NCBI RefSeq assembly: GCF_042687825.1
Contig: NZ_JBHUQE010000006.1
Location: 62,001 to 126,000, forward strand
Direction: 5' to 3'
DNA: 64,000 nt
Source: Sedimentitalea sp042687825
GTDB taxonomy: Bacteria > Pseudomonadota > Alphaproteobacteria > Rhodobacterales > Rhodobacteraceae
Positions 16,060 to 24,270 of this stretch are shown here, piece after piece (the first letter of the stretch is position 1; the number at the start of each line of letters is the position of its first letter). The notes under the pieces are model-generated. The model was given only the letters and a program-made list of their open reading frames with translations. It did not search any database and was not told where the DNA came from. The translations under genes and the position numbers were made by a program.

Positions 16060-16899
16060 TCAAGCCCGATCGGCAGGGTCGCGGTCGCCCAGCCGTCGCC
16101 ACAGATCCGGGCGGCGCTCGCGGGTCAGGCGTTCGGACTGGGCCTGGCGCCACTGGGCGATCCGGGCGTGGTGGCCCGACATCAGCACGTCTGGGATGTC
16201 ACGCCCCTTCCACGAGGCCGGGCGGGTATATTGCGGGTGTTCCAGCAGGCCGGCGGAGAAGCTTTCCTCGACCGTTGACTCCCGGTTGCCCAGCACGTCC
16301 GGGATCAGGCGCACGGTGGCGTCGATCAGCGCCTGGGCCGCGATCTCGCCGCCGGTCAGGACGAAATCGCCCAGGCTGACCTCTTGCACGCCGTAATGCT
16401 CCAGCACCCGCTCGTCGATGCCCTCGAAGCGCCCGCATATCAGGGTGACGCCGGCAGACTGGGCCAACCCGCGCATCAGGTTCTGGGTCATCGGGCGGCC
16501 GCGCGGCGACAGGTAGATCAGCGGCCAGTTCTCGGGCGTGTCGGCCTGCGCCGTTTCGATGGCCGGCCCGACCACGTCGGCCCGCAGCACCATCCCGGCA
16601 CCGCCGCCGGCCGGCGTGTCATCGACATTGCGGTGCTTGCCAATGCCAAAGCCGCGCAGATCGATGGTTTCCAGCTGCCACAGCCCCTCTTGCAGCGCCT
16701 TGCCGGTCAGGCTTTCGCCCAGAACGCCGGGAAAGGCGGTCGGAAACAGGGTGATCACCTTGGCCTTCCACACGCCTTTCAGATCGGGCACCGGGGACAT
16801 CAATTCGCGTGGCTGCATCGTGGCACGGATGGTTTTGCGGCCCAGCGATCTGCCGGGGGTCGGATCATCGGACGCGGATTTGGCGGGACGGTCGGTCAT
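16060..16899 (-). CDS. trmD: tRNA (guanine-N1)-methyltransferase TrmD
   Basis: The protein has 279 residues. It methylates G37 of tRNAs with a G36, using SAM. The SPOUT trefoil knot is visible in YLSPRGRPMTQ, ICGRFEGIDERV and EVSLGDFVLTGGEIA. The N-terminus has about 50 extra residues before KVITLFPTAFPGVLGESL; such extensions occur in Rhodobacterales annotations, but an internal ATG at MQPREL is possible. The ATG at 16899 has a GGGGAA site. It follows rimM by 55 bases. Confidence 0.95.
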   Translation of the reverse strand: MTDRPAKSASDDPTPGRSLGRKTIRATMQPRELMSPVPDLKGVWKAKVITLFPTAFPGVLGESLTGKALQEGLWQLETIDLRGFGIGKHRNVDDTPAGGGAGMVLRADVVGPAIETAQADTPENWPLIYLSPRGRPMTQNLMRGLAQSAGVTLICGRFEGIDERVLEHYGVQEVSLGDFVLTGGEIAAQALIDATVRLIPDVLGNRESTVEESFSAGLLEHPQYTRPASWKGRDIPDVLMSGHHARIAQWRQAQSERLTRERRPDLWRRLGDRDPADRA

Positions 16900-16954
16900 G
16901 GCGATTCCCCAGACGTTGCCTGCCGGGTGCCGGGCCCGGCCAGAGCGACAGATT

Positions 16955-17458
16955 TCAGAACAGGCCCTGTGGCGGATCGGCGATGATCCGGCCCTGGGTC
17001 AGATCGACGGTTGGCACGTTGTCGCGGGTAAACGGCAGCAGGACGCTGTCCCTCAGACCCGGCCCATGGATTTCCAGCAGATCGCCGGCCCCATGGTTCA
17101 GCACCGATTTCACCTGACCCAGCCGGGTGCCGCCGGAATCCAGCACCGTCAGCCCGATCAGGTCGGCGTGATAGAATTCGTCGTCCGGCAGCGACGGCAA
17201 CTGATCGCGGCGGGCAAACAGGCGCAGCCCACGCAGCGCGTCGGCCTGTTCCTTGGTTTCGATGCCGCCCAGACGCGCGGTGAACCCGTTCTGGATGGTG
17301 CCAATCAGCGCCACCGAATAGCTATGCTGGCCGTCCTCTGTACACAGCGGCGAATAGGTCTCGATATCCTCGGGCACGGCGCAATAGCTTTTCAGGCGCA
17401 CCTCGCCGCGCACCCCAAAGGCTCCGGCCAGGGCGCCGACGCAAACCAGATCACTCAT
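16955..17458 (-). CDS. rimM: Ribosome maturation factor RimM
   Basis: The protein has 167 residues. It helps assemble the 30S head by binding S19. The N-terminal beta-barrel starts VCVGALAGAFGVRGEVRLKS, and the PRC-barrel domain contains EFYHADLIGLTV with DSGGTRLGQVKSVLNHGAGDLLE. Its ATG overlaps the stop of the upstream 47-residue gene by four bases. It lies between rpsP/bluB and trmD as in many bacteria. Confidence 0.95.
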   Translation of the reverse strand: MSDLVCVGALAGAFGVRGEVRLKSYCAVPEDIETYSPLCTEDGQHSYSVALIGTIQNGFTARLGGIETKEQADALRGLRLFARRDQLPSLPDDEFYHADLIGLTVLDSGGTRLGQVKSVLNHGAGDLLEIHGPGLRDSVLLPFTRDNVPTVDLTQGRIIADPPQGLF

Positions 17459-17598
17459 CGTTGTCCTCCTTCGCAAAGCCCGCCAGTCACCCGCCCGCCG
17501 GCATCCAGGCACCGGTCGGTATGAGCGCTGCGCTCGTAGAACACGCCGGTGACAAAGGCGAGCAGCACAAAGATGGCCAGTCTGATCAATCCGAACAT
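17455..17598 (-). CDS. Small single-pass membrane protein (47 residues)
   Basis: The frame starts at ATG 17598 and codes MFGLIRLAIFVLLAFVTGVF..., a hydrophobic helix at residues 3-20, then a short soluble tail with two Cys (RCLDAGGRV and GLCEGG). The tail ends in a TGA overlapping the rimM start (ATGA), which argues for genuine translation and coupling. It lies 5 bases after the bluB-like stop. No family is recognised with certainty; small proteins of this kind are often missed by annotation. Confidence 0.65.
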   Translation of the reverse strand: MFGLIRLAIFVLLAFVTGVFYERSAHTDRCLDAGGRVTGGLCEGGQR

Positions 17599-17603
17599 CG
17601 CTT

Positions 17604-18245
17604 TCAGCGCACCTCCAGGGGCAGGGTGGCATGGCGCTGTTCCCAGCCCTGACGTTCCAGTTCCGGCGTGTCCGAAACGGCTTCCGGCCAGCCGATGCAG
17701 AAATAGCCGATCAGGCGCCAGCTGTCCGGCACCTGCAGATCGCGCGCCAGCCGGTCCGGGTCGAGAATCGACACCCAGCCCAGTCCCAGCCCCTGGGCCC
17801 GCAGCGCCAGCCACATCAGGGTGATGCCGCAGACCACGGAATACCGCCGCATCTCGGGCATGGTCGCGGCCCCCAGACCGCTGCCTTTTTCGGTGCCGTC
17901 GTCGCAAAAGACGGCCAGGTGCACCGGCGCCTGATCCATCCCGGACAGTTTCAGCCGGCCATAAGCGGCGGCCTTTTCACCGTCATACCCCGCCAGCGCG
18001 TCGGCGTTGGCGGCGCTGAAATTGTCCTGTACGGCAGCGCGTCGGGCCGGGTCGTCGACCCTGACCAGACGCCAAGGTTCGCTGAGTCCGACAGAGGGCG
18101 CAAGCGCGAACGCGTCGAGGCCGCGCGCCAGCGCCGCCTCGTCCACAGGGTCGCTGCGGAACCGGCGCACGTCGCGCCGGAGCTGCATCAACCGATTCAG
18201 CTGCGTGCGGAAATCACCGTCGAACTCGGTGCCCGGCACGGTCAC
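17604..18245 (-). CDS. bluB: BluB-like 5,6-dimethylbenzimidazole synthase / nitroreductase-family flavoprotein
   Basis: About 213 residues from the GTG at 18245, four bases after the rpsP stop (a second GTG lies at 18239). The sequence carries RRDVRRFRSDPV, LAPSVGLSEPWRLVRV, MPEMRRYSVVCGITLMWLA and GLGWVSILDPDRL, which match the BluB branch of the nitroreductase fold. BluB breaks down FMN with O2 to make the lower ligand of vitamin B12. Because the general fold is shared with nitroreductases, activity needs checking. It is inserted between rpsP and rimM, normally adjacent genes, and probably rides on the ribosomal operon. Confidence 0.75.
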   Translation of the reverse strand: MTVPGTEFDGDFRTQLNRLMQLRRDVRRFRSDPVDEAALARGLDAFALAPSVGLSEPWRLVRVDDPARRAAVQDNFSAANADALAGYDGEKAAAYGRLKLSGMDQAPVHLAVFCDDGTEKGSGLGAATMPEMRRYSVVCGITLMWLALRAQGLGLGWVSILDPDRLARDLQVPDSWRLIGYFCIGWPEAVSDTPELERQGWEQRHATLPLEVR

Positions 18246-18249
18246 CGGC

Positions 18250-18603
18250 TCAGTCTTCGGCGACAGCTGCGGCCTTTTCGGCCTTTTCTTCGGCGCGGGC
18301 CTTGGCCTTTTCACCGGGTGTGCCCTTTTTCGGGTTGTTGCGTTCGGTCTTTTCCCGGACGCCGGCGGCTTCCAGCATGCGGGCGATGCGGTCGGTGGGC
18401 TGGGCGCCCTGGCCCAGCCAGTACTGCACGCGCTCGAGGTCCATCTTGACGCGGTCTTCGCTGTCCTTGGGCAGGAGCGGGTTGTAGGTGCCCAGCTTTT
18501 CGATAAAGCGGCCATCGCGCGGCATGCGGCTGTCAGCTGCAACGATGCGATAGAAGGGGCGTTTCTTGCTGCCGCCACGGGCAAGACGGATTTTCATGGC
18601 CAT
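18250..18603 (-). CDS. rpsP: 30S ribosomal protein S16
   Basis: The protein has 117 residues. The core KIRLARGGSKKRPFYRIVAA and GTYNPLLPKDSEDRVKMD are diagnostic. S16 is an early assembly protein of the 30S platform. After about residue 85 it has a Lys/Ala/Glu-rich tail (EKAKARAEEKAEKAAAVAED), longer than in E. coli and common in alphaproteobacteria. The start MAMKIR at 18603 has AGGAG 8 bases upstream; ATG 18597 is an alternative. Confidence 0.96.
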   Translation of the reverse strand: MAMKIRLARGGSKKRPFYRIVAADSRMPRDGRFIEKLGTYNPLLPKDSEDRVKMDLERVQYWLGQGAQPTDRIARMLEAAGVREKTERNNPKKGTPGEKAKARAEEKAEKAAAVAED

Positions 18604-18660
18604 TGGGTGTGTCTCCTTTGAATGGCGTGGGGGATGCGCATTTGGCATCCAGTATCGGGG

Positions 18661-18957
18661 TTATTGTTGCTGTTTCTCGTGGTGGTGGATGACTTCCTGA
18701 ATGATGAAATTCAGGAAAGCCTTGGCGAATTCCGGGTCCAGATCGGCCTGGTTCGCCAGGTCTTCGAGACGTGCGATCTGTGCCGCTTCGCGGGTCGGAT
18801 CGGACGGGGGAAGGTCGTGTTCGGCTTTCAGCTTGCCCACCGCCTGGGTGTGCTTGAACCGCTCGCCCAAGGTATAGACGAGGATCGCATCGAGCCGGTC
18901 GATGCTTTGGCGATGCTCTTTCAGCAGCAGCGCGGCGCGGGCTACGGGATCGGTCAT
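18661..18957 (-). CDS. Chorismate mutase (AroQ class)
   Basis: The protein has 98 residues and is all-helical. It converts chorismate to prephenate for phenylalanine and tyrosine. AroQ active-site positions are recognisable: the first helix Arg in RQSIDRLDAIL, Lys in VGKLKAEHDLP, DPTREA, and Gln in FLNFIIQEV near residue 88. It ends in a His/Gln-rich tail. It stands alone, without prephenate dehydratase fusion, between a GNAT gene and rpsP, an order common in Rhodobacterales. Confidence 0.9.
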   Translation of the reverse strand: MTDPVARAALLLKEHRQSIDRLDAILVYTLGERFKHTQAVGKLKAEHDLPPSDPTREAAQIARLEDLANQADLDPEFAKAFLNFIIQEVIHHHEKQQQ

Positions 18958-19039
18958 GCGGGTCTCCGATGGGCGAAAACGGCGGCGGGCGGCGCGGCGG
19001 CGCGCCGGTTGGCTGCCATGAGGGAAAACGGGCGCGGCA

Positions 19040-19600
19040 TCAGGCATAGGCCTCGATGCTGCCATCGACCAGACGGTCCGGTGACGGGTGACGATAGACC
19101 AGACAAGGGGTATTGCCGGGTCCGCTGGCGCGGTCGTCGCGGCGGGCGCCCAGACGTTCGGCCAGGGCGATCGAGCGGCTGTTCTCCGGCGCGACATAGC
19201 TGACGGCGGTGTCCCAGCCCAGAATGTCATAGGCATGGGCGCGGGCCGATTGCACGGCCTCGAACGCATAGCCCCGGCCCTCGGCCTCGGCGGACCAGAC
19301 CGACCAGCCGATTTCCCGTTCGGGCCAGCCCTCGGGAAACCACGGGCCGGCCATGCCCAAAGCGGTATCGTCGCTCTTCCGGGTAAAGACGAAATTGCCG
19401 TAGCCGCGCAGCGCCCAATGACCGATGACATGGCCAAAGGCACGCCAGGCGAGGCTGTCGTCCACCGCGTGAGGCCGAATGAACCGCGACCTTTCCGACG
19501 CCATCATCGCGCGCCAGGCCGGCCAGTCCTGCGGGCCGGGGGCGCGCAGGATCAGACGGTCGGTTTCCAGAACCGGGGTATCGGCCAGACGCGGGGTCAC
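19040..19600 (-). CDS. GNAT family N-acetyltransferase
   Basis: About 186 residues from the GTG at 19600, one base after the ffh stop. The frame begins TPRLADTPVLETDRLILRAP, a RimJ/RimL-type start, and has EIGWSVWSAEAEGRGYAFEAV and ENSRSIALAERLGAR for acetyl-CoA binding. It probably acetylates a protein N-terminus or small amine; the substrate is unknown. The close spacing to ffh suggests translational coupling. It precedes chorismate mutase by 82 bases. Confidence 0.85.
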   Translation of the reverse strand: MTPRLADTPVLETDRLILRAPGPQDWPAWRAMMASERSRFIRPHAVDDSLAWRAFGHVIGHWALRGYGNFVFTRKSDDTALGMAGPWFPEGWPEREIGWSVWSAEAEGRGYAFEAVQSARAHAYDILGWDTAVSYVAPENSRSIALAERLGARRDDRASGPGNTPCLVYRHPSPDRLVDGSIEAYA

Positions 19601-19601
19601 G

Positions 19602-21104
19602 CTATTTCTTCTTTCCGAAACCGGACAGGCCGGGGGGCAGGCCCATGCCACCGCCCAGACCGGGCAGCCCGCCGGGCAGCTTGCCGCCGCCCATCTGTTT
19701 GGCCGCCGCCTCCAGCGCTTTGGGGTCCATGGTCGACGGATCGGGCATGCCGCCCTTGCCGAACATGCCCTGCATGGCCTGTTTCAGCATCTTGCCTTTG
19801 CCCATCTTGCCCATCTTCTTCATCATGTCGCCCATCTGGCGATGCATCTTGAGCAGCTTGTTCAGGTCGCTGACCTCCATGCCGGCGCCGCGAGCGATCC
19901 GCTTCTTGCGGCTGGCCTGCAGAATCTGCGGGTTGGCGCGCTCTTTCTTTGTCATCGACTGGATCATGGCGATCTGCTGGCGCAGGATCTTGTCGTCGAG
20001 CCCGGCATCCTCGACCTGTTTGGCCATCTTTTTCATGCCGGGCATCATGCCCATCATGCCCTGCATGCCGCCCATCTGGATCATCTGTTCCAGCTGCATT
20101 TTCAGGTCGTTCATGTTGAACTGACCCTTCATCATGCGCTTCATCATCTTTTCGGCCTGTTCGGCCTCGATGGTTTCCTGCGCCTTTTCCACCAGGCTGA
20201 CGATGTCGCCCATGCCCAGGATGCGCCCGGCCACCCGGTCCGGTTCAAAGGTCTCGATGGCGTCCATCTTTTCGCCCAGACCGACAAAGCGGATCGGCTT
20301 GCCGGTGACCGCGCGCATCGACAGCGCCGCACCGCCGCGCCCGTCGCCATCCATCCGCGTCAGCACCACACCGGTGACGCCGATCTTGTCGTCAAATTCT
20401 GTGGCGACATTGACCGCATCCTGTCCGGTCAGGCCATCGACCACCAACAGGGTTTCGCGCGGTTGCGCGATATCGCGCACATCGGCGGCCTGCTGGATCA
20501 GTTCGGCATCGATATGCAGGCGCCCGGCAGTGTCCAGCATATAGACGTCATAGCCGCCCAGGCCGGCCTGGGTCTTGGCGCGTTTGGCGATCTGTACCGG
20601 GGTCTCGCCCTTGACGATGGGCAGGGTATCGACACCGATCTGGGTGCCCAGAATCGCCAGCTGTTCCATCGCCGCCGGGCGGTTGGTGTCCAAGGACGCC
20701 ATCAGCACACGCTTGCCGTCGCGTTCCTTCATCCGCTTGGCCAGCTTGGCGGTGGTGGTGGTCTTGCCCGACCCCTGCAGGCCGACCATCAGGATCGGCG
20801 CCGGCGGGTTGTCGATTTTCAGCTTGCCGGGATCCCCCTCGCCAGTCAGCACGTCAATCAGCGCATCATGCACGATCTTGACCACCTGCTGGCCCGGTGT
20901 CACCGATTTGGTCACCGCCTGGCCGGTGGCCTGTTCCTGCACCTTCTTGATAAAGTCGCGCGCCACCGGCAGCGACACGTCGGCCTCCAGCAGCGCAACG
21001 CGCACCTCGCGCAGGGCGGTCTTGACGTCCTCTTCGGACAGCGCGCCCTGCTTGGTCAGCCGGTCAAAGACGCCGGACAGGCGTTCGGATAGGTTTTCAA
21101 ACAT
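19602..21104 (-). CDS. ffh: Signal recognition particle protein Ffh
   Basis: The protein has 500 residues. The N domain (1-90) is followed by the G domain with GLQGSGKTTTTAKLA, DTAGRL, TRMDGDGRGGAAL and GEKMDAIETF. The M domain after about 300 is rich in Met (MMKRMMKGQFNMNDLKMQLE) and binds 4.5S RNA and signal peptides. It targets membrane proteins to the Sec translocon with FtsY. The C-terminal Gly/Met/Pro-rich tail is longer than in E. coli. It is the first gene of the minus-strand cluster that runs to rpmE. Confidence 0.98.
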   Translation of the reverse strand: MFENLSERLSGVFDRLTKQGALSEEDVKTALREVRVALLEADVSLPVARDFIKKVQEQATGQAVTKSVTPGQQVVKIVHDALIDVLTGEGDPGKLKIDNPPAPILMVGLQGSGKTTTTAKLAKRMKERDGKRVLMASLDTNRPAAMEQLAILGTQIGVDTLPIVKGETPVQIAKRAKTQAGLGGYDVYMLDTAGRLHIDAELIQQAADVRDIAQPRETLLVVDGLTGQDAVNVATEFDDKIGVTGVVLTRMDGDGRGGAALSMRAVTGKPIRFVGLGEKMDAIETFEPDRVAGRILGMGDIVSLVEKAQETIEAEQAEKMMKRMMKGQFNMNDLKMQLEQMIQMGGMQGMMGMMPGMKKMAKQVEDAGLDDKILRQQIAMIQSMTKKERANPQILQASRKKRIARGAGMEVSDLNKLLKMHRQMGDMMKKMGKMGKGKMLKQAMQGMFGKGGMPDPSTMDPKALEAAAKQMGGGKLPGGLPGLGGGMGLPPGLSGFGKKK

Positions 21105-21212
21105 GCCGAGGCTCCTTCAACCCGTTGCGCTCTGAACCCCACATAGGCAGGACCCGCCAGAATTGCCAACGCCCCGGATCAATCGTCGCGGCCCCGGACC
21201 GGGGCAAAACAA

Positions 21213-21243
21213 ACGGGGGCAAAACAAACAGTTTTGCCCCCGT
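21213..21243 (-). terminator. Strong hairpin with T-rich flank, terminator-like
   Basis: A perfect 13-bp inverted repeat (21213-21225 with 21231-21243, 5-base loop) is followed on the minus strand by TTTGTTTTG. It also overlaps a tandem duplication of GGGGCAAAACAAA (21201-21213 and 21216-21228). It looks like a minus-strand terminator, but no intact minus-strand gene precedes it for about 1 kb, so it may belong to a lost gene. Confidence 0.6.
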
Positions 21244-21725
21244 GGGCGCGACGCGCTGACGGAGGGCGATCCCGGGGCAGGCCACGGGACCGGAAGACAT
21301 GACGGACTTCCGGATTGCGCCGGTATTTAGGCCGCAAGGGCGGATGAGTCAACTGGCGGGCGCGCCGAAAATGCATGCTGCCGGCCCCCGCAGGCACAGC
21401 GCGGAGCGCCATGCGTGATCCTGCACGATACTCGGAAACGGCCGGTAAGCGTCGCCGATGAAACCACCGCCAGCGACCCTGACGCGGCCATGCTGGGCGA
21501 TCCGCAGGAAGACACCTGATGATCTGCGCGATCAGGCGGGAGCAGGTCCCAAAACGGCTCGCGCGGTGGTCGTGCAAGGGGTATGTGCCCGGATATTCGC
21601 CGAATTGGTACAGCCCGGGCTGGATGGCGAGAGCATCAAATTCGGTCTTTCACATCCGAGTGCTGCGCGCAGCGGCAAGTCCCGCAACAGGGCGCGCAAC
21701 CAAACCGGACAGCGCCGTGGCCCGC
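21244..21725. other. Gene-free stretch upstream of ffh with decayed coding traces
   Basis: No intact gene is visible. On the minus strand a 60-codon open frame without a start (21352-21531) contains AGGGFIGDAYRPF and SIVQDHAWRSALCLRGP, which read like a genuine protein fragment of unknown family. The other frames here are short with biased composition. Confidence 0.5.
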
Positions 21726-21989
21726 CTGTTGCCGCGGGCAGCCAGGGGTCATGATGCAGGCCGGGTGCGCGAAACCCCTGAGGACAGAACGATTGCCTCC
21801 CGAATCCCGGCATTGCCCGGCACCAGGACAGGCCCGCCAAAACACGACCACGCTTTCAACCGACAAAGACACGGCATCGAGACCCTCTTCACCTGCTCCT
21901 GAGACTGGCGCCTTAACGCCGCTCCCGACAACTGATGCGGCGCCCCGTTCCGCGCTCCGGTCTGCCTGGCCGCGACCGTCTGGTTCTGA
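21726..21989 (+). pseudogene. Decayed C-terminal end of an IS5-family transposase
   Basis: One plus-strand frame reads LLPRAARGHDAG..., TIASRIPALP, KHDHAFNRQRHGIETLF, then a stop, DWRLNAAPDN, a stop, CGAPFRAPVCLAATVWF, stop. This follows the order of IS5/IS427-type transposase C-termini: a GYDAD-like segment, IP, K.D...Y..RHKIE.MF, LKDWRR..TRYD, C...F.SA..LAATV.F.L. Two in-frame stops (21900-21902 and 21933-21935) and loss of the Arg-rich segment show it is dead. No clean terminal repeats were found. The remaining bases to 22227 hold no gene I can recognise. Confidence 0.6.
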
Positions 21990-22227
21990 TTGTGGGGCCT
22001 GAACCTGCCGGATGCCGGAGGCTGCGCAAAGATGAATCGTGCCGAACCGGACCCAGCGACCGCCGATGACGTCGCCGCCCGTGTCCGGCGGGAACGCCAG
22101 GTCAGGTCAACCGCGATCAACGGGTGGTGCTTGCGCTCCAATCGCCGGCGCCGGGGCTTGCGGCCTTGCGCAACTGAACCGGGGGAACTGCTCAAGCACT
22201 CAGGGTGAACACGACCAAATGGGCGGT

Positions 22228-24270
22228 TCAGCGACGGCCCTCGCGCAGCCAGCCGCCCACGATCAGCGCCGAGGCCAGGATCAGCACCAGCCAGGCGGGC
22301 AGCAGCGGCGATTGGGTGACATCCCGGGTTTCATAGGCATCGCGCGGTGTCAGCCCGATCCAGCCGCGCCCGGCGGCGGGCCGGCCGGGGCGCACGTCGC
22401 GGATGTCGGGCATCCCGTCCTCCAGCCGAAACACGCCGCCGCGCAAAGGCGCTATCAGCGGCTCCAGCAAGCTGGCCGTGGCGATGGTTTCCTCGAATTC
22501 GCGCGGCGCTGCCGGACCCAGCCCGATCACCGCCTGCATTTCGCCCTCGGCCAAACGATAAAGGCCGATCTCGGGGCCGTCATAGGTGGCTTCGAACCGG
22601 CCCGGCGAGACCTCGGTCAACTCGATCCCGACCGTGCCGCCGTCCGGGCGCGTGACGGTCACAGGGCCGACCGTTTCGTCCAGCGTCCGGCGGATGATGC
22701 GCATGCTCTGGCCGGTCGCTTCGGCCCACAGCGCGTCCTCTTCCAGTTCCGGTTCCTTCATCATCCAATGCGCCAGGCGGCGCAGCAATTCCAGTTGCGG
22801 CCCGCCGCCCTCGTATCCCCGGCTCCACAACCAGGCATGATCCGAGGCCAGCAGCGCTACGCGACCCTCGTCGACCCGGTCCAGGACCAGCAGAGGGCGG
22901 TCTTGGATGCCGGACATCAGCACCGACCCGGATTGCGGTTCGACATCGATCTGGCGCAGCCAGGCCCCCCAGTTTTCGGCTTCGGGCAGATCGGCCGTGA
23001 CCGGATGCCGCTCGCCCAGGTCGGTGACGGTTGGGCGGTATTTCTCCTCGATCACCCGGGCGGTGGGCTGGGCGGGCAGAATCCGCGCCAGCGGCGATCG
23101 ATAGATGCTGTCGGCGCCAGCGAAATCCGGCCCCGCAGCCACCAGCACCGCGCCGCCCTTTGAAACATAGTTCGCGACATTGTCGAGATAGATCGCCGGC
23201 AGGATGCCGCGACGCTTGTAGCGGTCAAAGATGATCAGATCGAAATCCTCGATCTTTTCCAGAAACAGTTCGCGCGTGGGAAAGGCGATCAGCGACAATT
23301 CCCCGACCGGCACGCCATCCTGCTTTTCCGGCGGGCGCAGGATGGTGAAATGCACCAGATCGACGGAACTGTCCGATTTCAGCAGGTTGCGCCAGGTGCG
23401 GCCACCGGCATGCGGTTCGCCGCTAACCAGAAGCACCCGCAGCCGGTCGCGCACGCCGTTCATCTGGATCAGCGCGCTGTTGTTGCGGTCGGTGATTTCG
23501 CCCGCCGCCATCGGCACGGCGAACCGGATGACGTTGCGCCCGCCATGGGGCAGGGTCACCGGCAATTCGATATCGCGACCGATCGGCACCTGAAAGCGCT
23601 GGGCCTCGGCCCCGTCGATCGAAATGTCCAGCGGCGCCATGGCAACCGGGTCCGGGGCCGCGCCGCTGTCCTCGATGCGCAGGGTCAGGGTGACGGATTC
23701 GCCGATGATCGCAAAGGCCGGGGCATTGCGCACGATCAGGCGGCGGTCCCAGTCCGAGGCGCGACCGGTCAGCAGCAGATGCAGGGGAGCGGGCAGGACG
23801 GGAGCGCGGTCGATATCGTGTACCCGGCCGTCGCTGAGGGCGATGATCCCGGCAATCCGGGCGCGCGGTTCCTCGGCCAGCACGTTGGCCAGGGCGCTCA
23901 GCAATTCGGTCCCGGCATCGCCGGCGCCATCGGGCACGGCGACTTGGCGCAGCTCGGTATTGGGGCGCGCCGCCAGTTCGGCGATGAGGGTTTCGCTGGC
24001 GCGCGCCATCTGGTCGGGTCGGTCCGACAGGTCCTGGCTGGCGCTCTGATCCTCGATCAGCACCACGATGTCGGTCAGCGGTGTGCGATCCTCGACCTGA
24101 TAGACCGGTCCGGCGATCGCTCCCAGCAGGACCAGGGCGGCCAGCGTGCGCAGTGCCCAGCCGGACAGCCCGCGCCACAGGGCCAGCAGCACACCCGCCA
24201 GGGCCAGCCCGGCCAGCGCCCAGATCATCGGCCAGGGGATCAGCGGGTCAAAGACGACGGTTCCGGTCAT
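22228..24270 (-). CDS. Membrane protein with glutamine-amidotransferase-like domain (MoxR operon, last gene)
   Basis: The protein has 680 residues. Two transmembrane helices lie at about 12-32 and 38-58, then a long periplasmic region and a C-terminal helix (LLPAWLVLILASALIVGGWL). A vWA-like stretch DIVVLIEDQSASQDL is at about 67-80. RDRLRVLLVSGEPHAGGRTWRNLL and FDLIIFDRYKRRGILP fit the class I glutamine amidotransferase-like fold found in this gene family, without a clear catalytic Cys. The start overlaps the DUF4159 stop by four bases. The role is unknown; it is a partner of the MoxR module. Confidence 0.75.
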   Translation of the reverse strand: MTGTVVFDPLIPWPMIWALAGLALAGVLLALWRGLSGWALRTLAALVLLGAIAGPVYQVEDRTPLTDIVVLIEDQSASQDLSDRPDQMARASETLIAELAARPNTELRQVAVPDGAGDAGTELLSALANVLAEEPRARIAGIIALSDGRVHDIDRAPVLPAPLHLLLTGRASDWDRRLIVRNAPAFAIIGESVTLTLRIEDSGAAPDPVAMAPLDISIDGAEAQRFQVPIGRDIELPVTLPHGGRNVIRFAVPMAAGEITDRNNSALIQMNGVRDRLRVLLVSGEPHAGGRTWRNLLKSDSSVDLVHFTILRPPEKQDGVPVGELSLIAFPTRELFLEKIEDFDLIIFDRYKRRGILPAIYLDNVANYVSKGGAVLVAAGPDFAGADSIYRSPLARILPAQPTARVIEEKYRPTVTDLGERHPVTADLPEAENWGAWLRQIDVEPQSGSVLMSGIQDRPLLVLDRVDEGRVALLASDHAWLWSRGYEGGGPQLELLRRLAHWMMKEPELEEDALWAEATGQSMRIIRRTLDETVGPVTVTRPDGGTVGIELTEVSPGRFEATYDGPEIGLYRLAEGEMQAVIGLGPAAPREFEETIATASLLEPLIAPLRGGVFRLEDGMPDIRDVRPGRPAAGRGWIGLTPRDAYETRDVTQSPLLPAWLVLILASALIVGGWLREGRR

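Noticed and set aside
19479..21092. A 537-codon plus-strand frame, His/Leu-rich
   Set aside because: It is antisense to ffh; the His-rich composition comes from the Met-rich M domain read backwards.
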